Positions 10,031 through 21,417 of a DNA stretch of 64,000 nt are shown one piece after another (the stretch's first letter is position 1; every line of letters begins with the position of its first letter). Under the pieces are notes generated by a model. It did not search any database. It saw nothing but the letters and a program-made list of their open reading frames with translations, and was not told the DNA's origin. The position numbers and the translations under genes were made by a program. Source of the DNA: Linum tenue (taxonomy: Eukaryota; Streptophyta; Magnoliopsida; Malpighiales; Linaceae). Location: contig CAMGYJ010000008.1 of the NCBI GenBank assembly GCA_946122785.1, positions 27,305,475 to 27,369,474 of the forward strand, written 5' to 3'.

Positions 10031-11329
10031 TAGCGACAGGTCTCATCTATATTAATGAGGTTCCCATCGTTTTTTTAATTATAAATTGAACTACCCGTAA
10101 AAATAAATAAAATAAAATAAAATAAAAGGAGAATCCACTAGTTCAAGGTTGGGAATTTTGTGCTATGATATAAAACTAATTAGTAATGTAAGTTTTACCT
10201 GACAAGAAATTGGTGGAATGCTTTTTCACGATCAAGTACGAAATAAATTGATAAATCGAAAAAAACAATGATAAATTATGATAAAAGAAAGAAAACAAAC
10301 AAACAACGATTTAGGTTCCAATTTTGAATTTCATTAGGTTAGAGATGAGTACATATCTATACAGTGATACAACTTAATCTCTTGGCATCCAGTTCAAGTT
10401 ACTCATTCGAATCAGACCAATCAAAACTGAACTTGTTGTACGATTATCTGTCGGAGTTTGGAAGATAAAAATCGAGATTTTGGAAACCAGCTGAATCTAT
10501 ACGATCAAACGAGAATTAGAAAATTTGACCCTTTAACCTCCCGAGCCCAAACTCAAGCCCACTCTCCCATCCCATAGCCTAAAGTCATTAGTTTGCTGCC
10601 TAAAGCCCACTCTCTGCTACAACTCACACTAGCACTAAATTTAATTTTCCAACCTTTCAAATATGGGTTTTTAGCTCCCAAAACTCATTTTCACTCAAAT
10701 CCTAAAAGACCTAAATTTAGCTTCTTACCTTCCTTTTTTTCAATTTATTTTAATAATACATGCTTATTTGGCCTCAAATTTTTATATTTCACTTTAAATT
10801 TTTTATAGTTTGTCTTATTACTTTGCAAACAAAATTTTCAATGTAATTTTTTTAAATTCCGACAAACTAGTTAGAAAGTTAGTAATCAGTTTGTTACTTT
10901 CAACTTCGGGGCCACTACAAATATGACCTTTTTTTCTATTCGTTACTTTAAGACCATTTTTGTCATTTTTTGCACATGTCTTTATAAATGATAGTTCTTC
11001 ATTTTTCATCAACTCATCTGAAACTTCTTCTCATTTCTAAAACAATATACAATGCTCAGACAACTCATCATCTGGAGGAGATGAAGAAATAAAAGAATAC
11101 GAAAGGTTTCACCACCTACATTTGATTTTAATCGGTCGGAGGCTGGGTAAAGGTTCATCAACTTGATGTCAAACTACAAGCCGAACTCACATTGATCGTG
11201 AAAGGGTCGTGTGTAATTGACATCTTAAGAGGGATTACTTCGATCCAAATCCAATATACAATGCTCGCATATAAAGAAGGCGCTATCGGATGCAACCAAG
11301 ATTATTCTCTAGCAACGGCGCAAAAAGCA
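10031..11329. other. Intergenic; end of it holds a PBS-like remnant
   Basis: AT-rich, with no gene recognised. At 11311-11322 AGCAACGGCGCA is a decayed minus-strand tRNA-Asp-type primer-binding site next to the LTR that starts at 11330. Leftward sequence may be the degraded leader of that retroelement, but no gag or pol motif was found. Confidence 0.5.
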
Positions 11330-13268
11330 TGATCGCCTAATTCCAATTTCGACCACTTACGCCAAGTGTTCCTATCGTAGATGAAATATAGTGGCAAGCA
11401 AGGTCATATCCCACAGAGACTATGACTACTAGTACTGAATTATGTTTCTTGTTAATCAACCGATATCTTTTCAAGTTCTTTCAATTAACTAAAAACTAAC
11501 AAATAAGACAACAAAATTCAGCACAGACAGAACGTGGCTACAAGGCAAATTCTAGCAGAGACAGGCGTTGTTTAGACTTTGAATCCCCCTAATTGATTGT
11601 ACCCTTTTCAATTGGTCATGCATAGAATCGATTCAGATTCTTTGACCATAGGATTTCCCGAATTGGTATTAACCCAATATTCTCATGTATTAAGATACTA
11701 TATATTAGTCAATTCAATCTAAGTCTGACTCTTTGATCTTGACTGATTCTCCTAATGATTAAAGCTTTATGAATTCCCCTATTAGGTTTTACCCTAATCC
11801 AAAAGTTTCTCTCCTTCCATCTTCTAGTAAAAAGAGGTCCTCTTCATATATGAGTGTTCTACACATCTATGGGGGTCTTCTTCCAAAATACACATGAACA
11901 TACAAGCATGCAATAGGCACAGAACTAAAACATACCCAAAAAATAATCCATAGACAAATCAACGATCTTACACATAAAATCCATGCATTCTCAATCAAAT
12001 CAGTACCATACCACTAGGGTTCATCTAATCCAACAACAGGGTAGGATCAATTAATGGCTAATGGAAAAACAAACAAAGGATAGAAGGAAGAACTACTTTC
12101 ATCATGGCGACTTGATCGGATGCTCCAAGGTGGATCCTTCGGTGTATAATGGTTGGGAAACCTCCGCTCCTGCTCTCTGACTTGTTTTTGGTCGATTTTA
12201 GGATTTTTGTGCTAAACTTTTGCTTCAATCCGCTTAGACACACTTAAATAGACAAGGCAAAAGGTCAGTCACGGGAAGGGATGTAAAAAATATCTGGAAT
12301 CGTGGATATACGTTAGAATCCGACCTAATTGGATAGGGTAAACCCGAATCTAAAGGATTTTTAGTGGGTACAGGTAAAACCCGAACCCGAATATTGCGAA
12401 GAATCGGTGGGCATGGTTTTCTAACTATCCGACCCGAACCCGCCTGATTATACACATTAATATGTATTTTTTCTAGAAATGATCATTATTTTTCTCAACA
12501 TATTTTATATTTAACATCCAAATATAATGTTTTCATGAAATTGTGTTGTTTTTAATTAATTTTCTTCATTCTAGTGATTTATTGTCATACTTTTCCTCTT
12601 ATGTAATGTGAGCATACGTGTGAATGTTAACATGTTTGTTGAAGACTTGAAGTTATAGAGAGAAATTACTATCCATGGATAACAGTAGATTCCCGAAACC
12701 AGAACGGGTATGGGCATGGTTGTAATTTTCTACCCGATTCTTCTATGAGTATGGGTATGGGTAAAACCTGAACTAGTTTGGGTAGGGTAACGGATATGCA
12801 CTATCCGTGCCCAACCGAACCCGTTGCCATCCCTAGTCACGGGTACGGTCACGACTGTGAAGCCACTCGTGATCTAAACCCTATCCCGATAACTTATTTG
12901 ATTCGGCATCGCTTTGAGGCAGTCTTCAGGCTTCCTTCACGGCCCGGGTCACGGTTGTGGCTATAGTCTTGAATCACTCAGCATGAATTTCTTCGAGAGG
13001 AATTCCCATCTAAAATTCACGGTTCAGGCCATGGCGTGATGTTAGTAAACAATCATCCAAGAGCATTCCAAATGCCCTAAAGCTCCCGGTCTTTCTTCCG
13101 TTGTGTATTTCTCGTCCATATATCATCGAAATCATTCATCATGGCCCAAAACACACAAAAATCACAAACCAAGCATAAAAGTGACAAAAACAAAGGATTA
13201 TTGCTGAAATATCCAAGCAATGAGGTTTGAATGAGATATAAAAAAAATGTACAATTTACGTGTTATCA
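11330..13268 (-). repeat. Athila-like LTR with nested hAT insertion
   Basis: It starts TGATCGCC and ends GTGTTATCA. The order of signatures matches the LTR at 61227-62669: a decayed PBS outside the left edge, then CCAAGTGTTCC, ATAGTGG and CCACAG within the first 100 bp. A 568-bp insertion (hAT element plus target duplication) lies inside, giving a net length near 1.37 kb, the same as the LTR at 31744-33112. No partner LTR is in the window. Confidence 0.6.
12276..12835. mobile_element. Non-autonomous hAT element A
   Basis: A 560-bp element with short inverted ends (AAGGGATG / CATCCCTA). A perfect 8-bp target duplication GTCACGGG lies at 12268-12275 and 12836-12843. The reverse complement of the right end, TAGGGATGGCAACGGG, is typical of plant hAT MITEs. 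The interior is rich in ACCCGAACCCG-type repeats and has no transposase. It is nested inside an LTR. Confidence 0.85.
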
Positions 13269-13621
13269 TGAATCGTCATAACAGGACGAGATAAAGAATT
13301 CCAGAGAAAAATGATGAGTGAGGCTGAAGCGAGAGTGTGAGTGTGTATCGGCTCAAAAAAACTGTTATACCATGCTAGATTTTTTTTATTGAAGAAGAAG
13401 TCCTATTTATTCCAAAATGAATTCCATTGAAAAGGTGTGAGTCTCTTGGCTTAAGCTTAATCTGCTTTAGAGTGTGAGTTTATACAGTGAGAAGAGAGAA
13501 AGAGCGGGAAAACAAAACTAATATAAAACTAACTTTATCCTAACCTAATACCCGTATTCTAGTCCATAACATCTAGCCACTATATCTTTTGAATGTAAAC
13601 AAAACTTCCTTTGTCGTAATA
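13269..13621. other. Intergenic spacer, no feature recognised
   Basis: Sequence between the LTR end and the paralogue-conserved promoter of Gnk2-like copy 2. No coding or repeat structure was seen. Confidence 0.5.
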
Positions 13622-13805
13622 GGTGATTTATTAGATCAGTTTACTTCATTTTCCCAACACTTTCGCGTGCGTAAATTCTACACACGGCTAATATAATATT
13701 TCCTTCTTGTTCAGCAGCTAGCATCAGATTAATCAATCGTACGCAACTGCAAAAACCAGCACAAAACAAAGCCCTTTCTTCTTCCTCTACATCCTATTAT
13801 ATAAT
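13622..13805 (+). promoter_or_regulatory. Promoter of Gnk2-like gene 2
   Basis: Shares TTACTTCATTTTCCCAACAC, an ACACGGCTA element and TTCTTGTTCAGCA with copy 1. The 19-bp AATCAATCGTACGCAACTG is at 13731-13749 and a TATA-like TATTATATAA at 13795-13804. Distance from the 19-bp motif to the ATG is about 135 bp, as in copy 1. Confidence 0.7.
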
Positions 13806-13883
13806 GGTAAGTTCGTACCATAATTAGTGGCAATCAGCATTTCGCAAAGAAAATTAGCACACTATTAGCTAATAGTATTTCAA

Positions 13884-14303
13884 ATGGCAGCTTGCATTCT
13901 GGAAAAGCTTGCCCTAGCAACTTTCGCCGTCGCCGTAGCTATCGGCATGAACTTCACCGCCGATGCCTTCAACTTCGGGGCCTATACCTGCGTGTTAAGG
14001 ACCGTGTCGTCAGGCTCCAACCGCTACGTGGCCGGCCGCAGCGTCCTCGACGACTTGGTCGACAGCACGGTACCCGAAAGCACCGGTCACTACTGCGCCA
14101 CCTCAGCCGCGGGCAACTCAAAAGCGTACGGCCGCGCTACTTGCGACGCAAGTAAACTGTCGGACTGCAAAGACTGTCTCAGATATGCCAGAACTTTCTT
14201 GGAGGACGTCTGCGAGTACTCCGTCGGAGGCCACGTTGTGGTCGGAGAGAGCGTCTGTTCCATGCAGTTCGATGCTGCTCCCATCTCTGAATGCGCTGCG
14301 TGA
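13884..14303 (+). CDS. Gnk2/DUF26-type secreted cysteine-rich protein, copy 2
   Basis: A 139-residue intronless frame. A signal peptide (about residues 1-28, core LATFAVAVAIGM) precedes a single Gnk2-homologous domain. Eight mature cysteines are present: YTC, HYC, ATC, SDC, KDC, DVC, SVC and a C-terminal SEC. The best match to the ginkbilobin pattern is YGRATC followed by C-x7-C-x2-C. In ginkbilobin-2 mannose binding uses Asn11, Arg93 and Glu104; the aligned places here are Val (YTCV), His (GGHV) and Asp (QFDA), so mannose binding of that kind is not expected. Role inferred: extracellular defence or signalling protein. This copy and copy 3 keep the full C-terminus that copy 1 has lost. Confidence 0.88.
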   Translation: MAACILEKLALATFAVAVAIGMNFTADAFNFGAYTCVLRTVSSGSNRYVAGRSVLDDLVDSTVPESTGHYCATSAAGNSKAYGRATCDASKLSDCKDCLRYARTFLEDVCEYSVGGHVVVGESVCSMQFDAAPISECAA

Positions 14304-15959
14304 AATGATCATAATGTTTCAAAACTGTAACTGCTTGATTTGGTCGGATCTCGGTAGGTGAGCGTCCATTTGTGCCACCATGGTTTCAAACGGTTTTGCA
14401 GGTCTGATGTTTTGATGTGTAAGCCGACATGATGATGAATAAAAAGGTCCAGAGCTTCCATTTTTATGATGCACAGTGGGTTTACCGGCTTTTTAAGTCC
14501 ATCACTACTTTTACTTTCTATGGGAGAGGATAGGGTGCTAACCCTATAGATGGTTAGTATCGTGATAACTAGCTTTTAAATTTAATTTCTACGAATATAA
14601 AAAGGGCAGAAAAGGAAGATATAGGGCCAAAATTTGGAAAGCGGATTTAATGCTGAATTTTGTCGGAAGTGGGCCGGATTTGTTGGGATTTCCGGTGGAG
14701 AGAATTGTTATCCAACTTTAGAGAGGAGAGTTTTTCCCCAGAAAATACTAATTCAATCAGTTCATTCCAGTTGTGCAGCCTTAATTTGATTGCATAAATA
14801 AGTAGTTATAGGAAAGAATTTTTGGTAGTGTTTTCCAACCAAACACTACTGACTATGGTGACAATATTGCATAAATAATACAGTCACAACTAGTGAAACC
14901 ATTACCTCAACCAGTTCAAAAATCACTACGTACTAGGTAATGAATCACTCATTAACACGCAAAAAAAAATTAGGTACAACCTTTTGTACTCAAATGTCAA
15001 GTGAATCACTACTGTCACAACAAAAACACTACTAGTCTAGTCTAGCAGCATTAGCGAACCACAACTGAACTCAACCACTACTACATGAATTAGAAAAACA
15101 CTACTACTGCCAGTGAAAGCACTACTGTAACAACAAAATCACTACTAATCGCTTCTAGTATCATTGGCAAACCACAGGTGGACTTAAATCAATACTGTTG
15201 TCAGTGAAGCCACTACTGTAACATCAAAATCACTACTACTCAAGGCTAATTCTCTTCTTCGCGTGTCCATCCTTGACAACACCAACCAAAAACATTGAAA
15301 GGTGCCAACTTTTACGTTCTCTTTATCCAAATTTTGCTCCATTCAGTCATTGATCAGCGTTTGACCTCCTTGCATAGACTAACCCTGCAATTTCCACCTT
15401 AATACATCAAACATTAGTGTTAGCTGTAGTCTATCAATTCCCCCTTACTATTTGTAGTCTATCAAGAAAGAACTCCACAATGAATTTAAAACACGACAAA
15501 ACCCTAAACCATTACTAACATCTATAATATTGCTACGACACCAAACCAACATTACAGGGGGCAAGAGTATACTCTGCAAAAATCTATGAAAACACTACTG
15601 CCTTCGGAAACATTCAGAAATCACCTAATTCTTTGAGAATCACTACTATGTAGATCTAAAGTTCACCACTATGTCATAGAAAAATGAAAACAATCAAGGG
15701 ACTCTGCGCAAACAATAGTGAGAAAGATATCATATCCAACATCCAAACCAACCGAATGCCTCCATATAAGAAAATCACCGAATACGAAAATCATATATGC
15801 AAACCCAAAACAGAATACAAGAGACGGCACGCAATTGCGCTGAGCCGCTGATGAGCAAATGGAGAGTCGAATAAGGCATAAAAGAACCCTATAACCAAAG
15901 GGATCAAGTAGCAATTATTTAAAATTAATAAAAAAATCTTCAATCTGGATCGTAAAACC
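14304..15959. other. Intergenic with a CACTACT-rich tandem repeat
   Basis: The 3' UTR of copy 2 runs to about 14450, with AATAAAAAGG near 14438. From about 14985 to 15250 a diverged repeat of roughly 90-115 bp recurs. Its phrase GT(A/C)ACAACAAAATCACTACTA is near 15015, 15127 and 15218. Nothing else is recognised. Confidence 0.55.
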
Positions 15960-16946
15960 ATGGCCGAGATTCCATAAGGTAAGGACTCCTAAAGATAGTT
16001 TCCTGCTAATTAACTACCTAATAATATTTATCTCTAACTTATCTCGCTAATACTGCTACAATTTGGGTTTGCTCATTAGTCGCGCTTAGTACTTTTATCT
16101 CTATCTCAGGTTACAGCAGAAATCAAGAAAAGTTGATCCGGTTTCAATTGACTCAATAAACACACTTCAATCGATTATAATCAAGCAGTATCTCAAACCA
16201 AAAGTCATTAGAATCAAGATCCCTAACACATAGAACTAGGGTTCTTCATACCCCCAAGTGAGAGAGAGTTCTACTCCATAAAGAGAGAGAAAAACAGAAT
16301 TCAAGCAGTCATACTCATAACGATGGGAAGAATCTGCTCTGGGATGATAATCTTCACTCCAAGGATGAAATCCAAGCTTGATTGATGAAACCCAGATCCA
16401 GAATCAATCCTAGGGTTTGTTCTTCGCACTTTCTCTCTCTAGGACTCTGTTTTTGCTCTGGAAAATCGATTCCCCCTTCACAGACCCGAAATTGGGTTAA
16501 AAACACAGTTCTGCCCGATCACACGACCAGGCCACACGGCCGTGTGAAATCCCCAGCTTCCCGTGTGGCTCTCTAAAATGCCGCGTTCGATTTAGTGACT
16601 CCAGGTAAGCTACGCGGCCAAAACCACACGGCCGTGTGGAAATCACGGCCAAAAGGGGTCCTTACACGGCCCGTGTGGCTTTGCCCGCGTAAAGGTGTTC
16701 CACACGACCAAGTCACACGGCCGTGTGGAATTTAGGTAAGGCCGTGTGGTTTCCTCAACTTTTCGTCAAACATCTCAACTTCGTCCAATCGATCCCGAAC
16801 TCGTGCTCAAACCTTCATTCACGTACTAGGACCTGAATTATCACAAACAAGAACACCCTAGCGTGAAATCGACCTAAAACACGAGAGACGAGGCTCAAAC
16901 AGTATAAAAATAATTGACAAAAACATGTGTAATTATCAAGTCATCA
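15960..16946 (-). repeat. Athila-like LTR remnant (5'-truncated on the left)
   Basis: It ends AAGTCATCA, like the LTR end at 62669, and shares CTAGGGTTCTTCATACCC..CTACTCCATA..AGAGAGA with the LTRs at 31744 and 61227. It carries several copies of the palindrome CACACGGCCGTGTGG between 16520 and 16750, and also the conserved GGACCTGAAT..ACACCCTAGCGTGAAAT segment. The left border is not clear and no PBS remains. Confidence 0.6.
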
Positions 16947-17057
16947 GTAACTCATGAAGATGTCTTTCCTAAATAATCCAAATTGTATTCTAGACAAAAC
17001 TATTTCTAGGTGTAAACAGCAGTAGACGTAATTGCTTACTATTCCTTCGGCAGAACT

Positions 17058-17290
17058 AGAGGTGATTAATTAGATCAGCCTACTTAATTTTGCCCAACAC
17101 TAGTTTCACGTGCGGAAATCCTACACGGCTAGGCCTGCTCTCTTGCCCCACTGACCACTGGCCAGCCACTATAATACATTTCTTCTTGTTCGGCAGCATA
17201 AGCTTAATCAATCGTACGCAACTGTAAAACAAGCTCAAAGAAATTAAGCCCTTCAATTTTCTTCTCCTCCATCCTACTATAAAATAGGCA
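17058..17290 (+). promoter_or_regulatory. Promoter of Gnk2-like gene 3
   Basis: Same block as copies 1 and 2, with AATCAATCGTACGCAACTG at 17206-17224 and TATA box TATAAAATA at 17278-17286. It carries an extra segment of about 35 bp near 17130-17165. Confidence 0.7.
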
Positions 17291-17338
17291 ACCATAAATT
17301 AAATGGCAATCAGCCTATCTAGCAAGAAATTAAGTAAA

Positions 17339-17761
17339 ATGGCAACTAGCATTCTGGGAAAGCTTGCTGTGGCAACTTTCGCTGTAGCCCTAACTATGGG
17401 CATGATCAGTTTCGCCGCCGCCTTCAACGCGGGAGCCTACAACTGCGTGGACGTGACCGTGCTACCGGATTCCGATCTGTACAAGGCCAGGCATAGCGTC
17501 CTCGACGACATGGTCGGCAGCACCGCACCCGAAAGCAACGGTTACTACTGCACCACCTCGACCGTCGGCAGCTCAACGGCGTTCGGCCACGCTACTTGCG
17601 ACCCAAGTAAACTGCCGGAATGCAACGACTGCCTCAAATATGCTCGAGGGTTCTTGGACCACATCTGCAAGTACTCCATCGGCGGCCAGGTTGTGGTCGG
17701 AGATCTTAGCGACTGCTCCATGCATTTTGATGCTCGTCCCATCTCCGAATGTGCTACCTAG
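17339..17761 (+). CDS. Gnk2/DUF26-type secreted cysteine-rich protein, copy 3
   Basis: A 140-residue frame from MATSILGKLAVATF, the start that aligns with the other copies. An in-frame ATG at 17303 would add 12 polar residues ahead of the signal peptide. The paralogous bases in copy 2 are 5' UTR (GTGGCAATCAGC against ATGGCAATCAGC), so 17303 looks like a chance upstream ATG. Features: signal peptide to about residue 28; mature YNC, YYC, ATC, PEC, NDC, HIC, SDC and SEC cysteines; C-x7-C-x2-C cluster. The ginkbilobin mannose-contact places read Val, Gln and Asp. Secreted, presumed defence-related; function inferred from fold only. Confidence 0.88.
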   Translation: MATSILGKLAVATFAVALTMGMISFAAAFNAGAYNCVDVTVLPDSDLYKARHSVLDDMVGSTAPESNGYYCTTSTVGSSTAFGHATCDPSKLPECNDCLKYARGFLDHICKYSIGGQVVVGDLSDCSMHFDARPISECAT

Positions 17762-17985
17762 AATGATCCTGTTACAAAAGTGAAACTGCTTGGGTTTTGG
17801 TCGGATTTTCAGAGAAGTTGAGTTTCCGCTTGGTGTGTAACTAACTGTTAACCGACACAACTGGGCAGGTGGATGATGAATAAGTGAAAGTGTTCAAAAG
17901 AGCCGGGGCCTGCTTTTTAAGCCCACGACTATTTTAGCGAAAAATAGCCTGAGGAACATTTTTCATATTTTGAAATATTAGTTAA

Positions 17986-19097
17986 ACCTATAGAACCGTT
18001 TAGTATTGTTGCTTGTTTTTATTTCCTGTTGTGTTTTAAAAAATTTGGAAAACCAAGAAAAAAATCGTGTTTAGTTGGGTTTTTATTTTTTGTTGTGAAT
18101 CAGAGTTGCACAACAAGGCCCAAATATGAGAAACAACAATTTATAGCTTTGGATATGATTCTTAAACATGTTGCACACAGGATTCCTACTGGTTGGGCGC
18201 TTGATTTCATTAAAACAAACCAGTTTTCGAATCCCCACAAAAGCAAAAAAAAAAAAATTTTTAACACATACCACCCCTAAACCCTACTTACTTTCAGCCG
18301 CCCCCAACCCCTCCATTTTCTATCGAACGAGAGGCAACACTCTCCCCAGCCGGCGCCGCTCTCCCCACTCCAGCCATAAACGCCGGTCGCCTCCGCCCTC
18401 CCGACCGTCCGCCTCCGCGCCTTCAAACCCTCCGCCTCCGCACCGTGTTGTACCAGGCCCCTGCTCAACAGCCGCCGCCGCGAGCCCCGCCTGCCCAGCC
18501 GCCATCACTCCCTCGCCACCGGCTTCATCTTTCCCTCGCGAGCTCTCCTCTTTTCGGCGGGCATAGAGCTGACGCTCACTCTTCCGCGCGACAACACAGC
18601 CGGTCAGCCGTCCCTCGCCCTCGCCCGCCCCCTCCGTCCTCTCCATCGCCCTCTTTGCTCCATCGATCGAATACACAGCTTTACCTTCTCAAGTGGAGTT
18701 GTGTTGGCCGCGGATGCCGGAGGAGGAGGAGGAGTCGCCGCTCACCAGAGATTAAAGCCGACAAATTATTTCCTGTTGATCCATTTGTTGCTCAAGGAAA
18801 ACCATCTTCCAATTCTTCAGAATAGTTCTTTCGATTGAAGCATATCATTTTGAGAAATGGTCTTTTGATCCCAGCAGCTCAATCCATGTTTCCTTTGCTG
18901 TATATTGAGAAATGTTCTTATGATTTTTCGTTACAAAGAACTAAACGTGTTTCTGTTTTTTGTTGTCGATTTCAATGATATGTCATAATTACCAACTAAA
19001 CATGTTTTTGTTTTCTATTTTTATGTTGTTGTGGTTTCTCTTGTGTTACACAACCATACTACAACCACAACAACAACAAAACTATACTAAACGGGCC
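17986..19097. mobile_element. Candidate TIR element carrying a GC-rich gene fragment
   Basis: Left AGAACCGTTTAGTATTGTTG and the reverse complement of the right end, GGGCCCGTTTAGTATAGTTTTG, form inverted termini. A second inner pair, (C)GTGTTTAGTTGG/ATGTTTAGTTGG, supports this. Between AT-rich arms lies a GC-rich block (about 18290-18760) encoding low-complexity Pro/Arg/Ser-rich frames on both strands, unlike the flanks. It may be a captured 5' exon fragment. No clean target duplication was found, so the superfamily is undecided. Confidence 0.45.
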
Positions 19098-19194
19098 CTT
19101 AAAAATAATTAGTCGAACATTGACTTTTCTTTAACAAAAATAATTCCTCTCCTGGCGCGTCTGGAAAGCCCGCTGCTGGGCATGCTATGATGGT

Positions 19195-19817
19195 GTGCAA
19201 TACTTGGCTGGCCCCCTGGTTAGGCAATTTCGGCAGCAGCTTGAAGAGTGGCGCGGCGCTACCTCACCTCAGGAGATCTCCGGAACTAGCCGCCATCGTC
19301 AAGCTCCTGCGTCGACCATAGCCTCATGTCCTCAGGATGGGATGTTAATCCGATTCGATGGAGCAACACGTCAGGGAGTGGGAGGCAGCATTGGGTTCGT
19401 TGGCTTCTCCCCGGCAGGTGCGTTAACCTGTGCACACGGTAAGTTCTATGTCGGCCTATTTGATCCATTTCTAATGGAACTTCTAGCATTAAGGGATGCA
19501 ATGGACTGGTGCTTAACTCGGGGTATTTTTTCTGTTTGCTTTTGTGGGGATTCGCAATTGGTGATTCGGCGAGCTTCGGAGGATATACTGGATCATAATC
19601 GCGGCGGGGCGATACTTGAAGAAATCAAATTGATGAAAGCATCCTTCGCGTTCATTCGTTTTGTTTTTTCTCCCCGTAGAACTAACAGGGCTGCCCATTG
19701 CGTGGCGAAAACAGCTCTTGCATCGGCTAATCAGCATATGGCTGATTTCCGTTATCTTCTTTTTAATTCTGTGTAATGCCCTATCTAATACATTCTACCT
19801 TAGCCAAAAAAAAATAA
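19195..19817 (+). pseudogene. 5'-truncated LINE: C-terminal RNase H domain and tail
   Basis: A 193-residue frame at 19195-19776. From about residue 50 it is an RNase H-like domain of the RVT_3 type found at the C-terminus of plant L1-type LINE ORF2. Visible acidic positions are RFDGATRQG, LMELLALRDA and FCGDSQLVI, followed by the C-terminal RRTNRAAHCVA box. The first 45 residues do not match this domain. A short 3' tail ends in an A-run at 19808-19817, consistent with truncated reverse transcription. Confidence 0.7.
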
Positions 19818-20329
19818 TGTTGATTAAGGATATCCAAGTGTAAAACCGTGCAGGTTTGGTCTAAAGCGGACAATAACGTACTAATGGAGCACTTGTCGAA
19901 ATCGGAGAGCTCAATTAGTATGATATTGTTTGCTTTGGGCCAAGCCCGCACAGTTTTACTCTTAAGTGACCTTCACTTGTATTACCGATGTGGTACTTTG
20001 ATTGTCCCATAATAAATCAGACGAAGACTTCTAGCAAATTCTGGACCTTTTTGTTTGTCCAAACTTATTTAGGAGTTTTTTTCCAGAAATACCACCTCCA
20101 CAGCATGAGGAACGTTCTGTCTCGATCCAACGTGTCCCAATCTGTCAGTCTTGGCGGATAGAGGTGGTTGAAATGGCAAACTAGAGGTATTTCTTTCTCC
20201 CACACTTCAAAAAAATTAGCCAAACCCACCTCTTGGTCTCTTTTCATTGAGGTTTTCAAAAGAGTTCCAGAAACCTTTGTCTGGTTTCTGTTATCCATGG
20301 TGTGCCTCGTTAGACATCTATTGACGTTC
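19818..20329. other. Intergenic, no feature recognised
   Basis: No domain, repeat or RNA gene seen. Confidence 0.5.
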
Positions 20330-21076
20330 CACTACACCCACTCTGATGGCTTCAATGGTCACTCTTTCCCTCTCCGAAGGAAGCGCCTCAACAGATGCAA
20401 CTCGCTTCCGTCAAATACTTGGGACCCTCCAATACCTGCTCTATACTCGGCCTAATATAGCTTTCTTCGTCAACAAACTATCATAGTTCATGCATGCCCC
20501 TACCACTTTTCATTGGCAGTGTGTTAAGCTTTGCTTCAGTGTGTTGTTGGTACTCTTGATCATGGTCTTGTCATTCGTCGTTCGCCCCAGCAGCTCGTCC
20601 TCTCTGTCTTTGCCGATTCTGATTGGGCTGGTAACTTAGCTTTGATGATAGGTATTCCACTTCAGCATATCTTCTCTATCTTGGCTCCACTCCTGGCTCA
20701 TGGTGGTCTCAGAATCTACGCACCGTTGCTCGGCTGAGTACCGGGCCATTGCCAATGCTAGTGCGGAAATTGAATGGTTACAAAATCTCCTTGTCGAGCC
20801 GCCTCATCCGCTCCATAATCCTACTCTATACTCGGATAATATTGGAGCAACATATTTTTGTGCCAATCCCATCTTTCATTCACAGATGAAGCATATGGCA
20901 TTGGACTACTATTTTGTTTGTCAACTGGTACAAGTTGGGCGTCTTGTGGTACGCTACATCCCAACTGTTCAGCAACCCGTGAAAGTCCTCACCAAACCTC
21001 TACCTGTCACTCGTTTTCTCCTCCTACGTTCCAAGATTGGCGTTGTTGACACATCGTCCATGTTGCAGGAGTGAAT
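20330..21076 (+). pseudogene. Copia pol fragment (end of RT and RNase H), decayed
   Basis: Successive frames give ATRFRQILGTLQYLLYTRP, then a broken RNase H start, then CSAEYRAIANASAEIEWLQN, YSDNIGATYFCANP and HMALDYYFVC, ending in the typical Copia C-terminus. Stops and frame changes interrupt it (for example after VNKLS at about 20484). Only the last quarter of Pol remains. Confidence 0.8.
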
Positions 21077-21417
21077 GGCCTAAGGAGGTATGGAGAGAGA
21101 CGAGCTTAAGGCTCCCTTTTGCTTGTCCTTTTGCTAGCTCTTTGTCGAAGATTCTATAGACGGCTTCAGATCCATAGTGGCACAATGTAACTAGGGTTTT
21201 GGGGTCACTCCTTGTTTTGGACTCTATTTGTGTTTATAAGTTATGGGCTCAATTTGTTGTTCTATGAGTTGTGTTAATGATGGACACATGTTACGGTCTC
21301 TTGAATGGGCTTTTAATTTTCCTGTTGATTATACTTTGTAGTTGTCTTTCCTTTATATTTTTCCTACTGTGTAGGCATATTAGTTTATAATGAAACTGTC
21401 TTTGTAAAAAAAAAATA
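21077..21417 (+). mobile_element. 3' tail of the Copia fragment, ending in an A-run
   Basis: Sequence after the Pol stop has the look of a 3' LTR R-region and ends GTCTTTGTAAAAAAAAAA at about 21417. No TG..CA boundary or PPT could be placed, so the poly(A)-like end may indicate an RNA-derived copy. Confidence 0.35.

Noticed and set aside
17303..17338. Start of Gnk2-like copy 3 at 17303
   Set aside because: Paralogues have non-coding 5' UTR there and all align from 17339.
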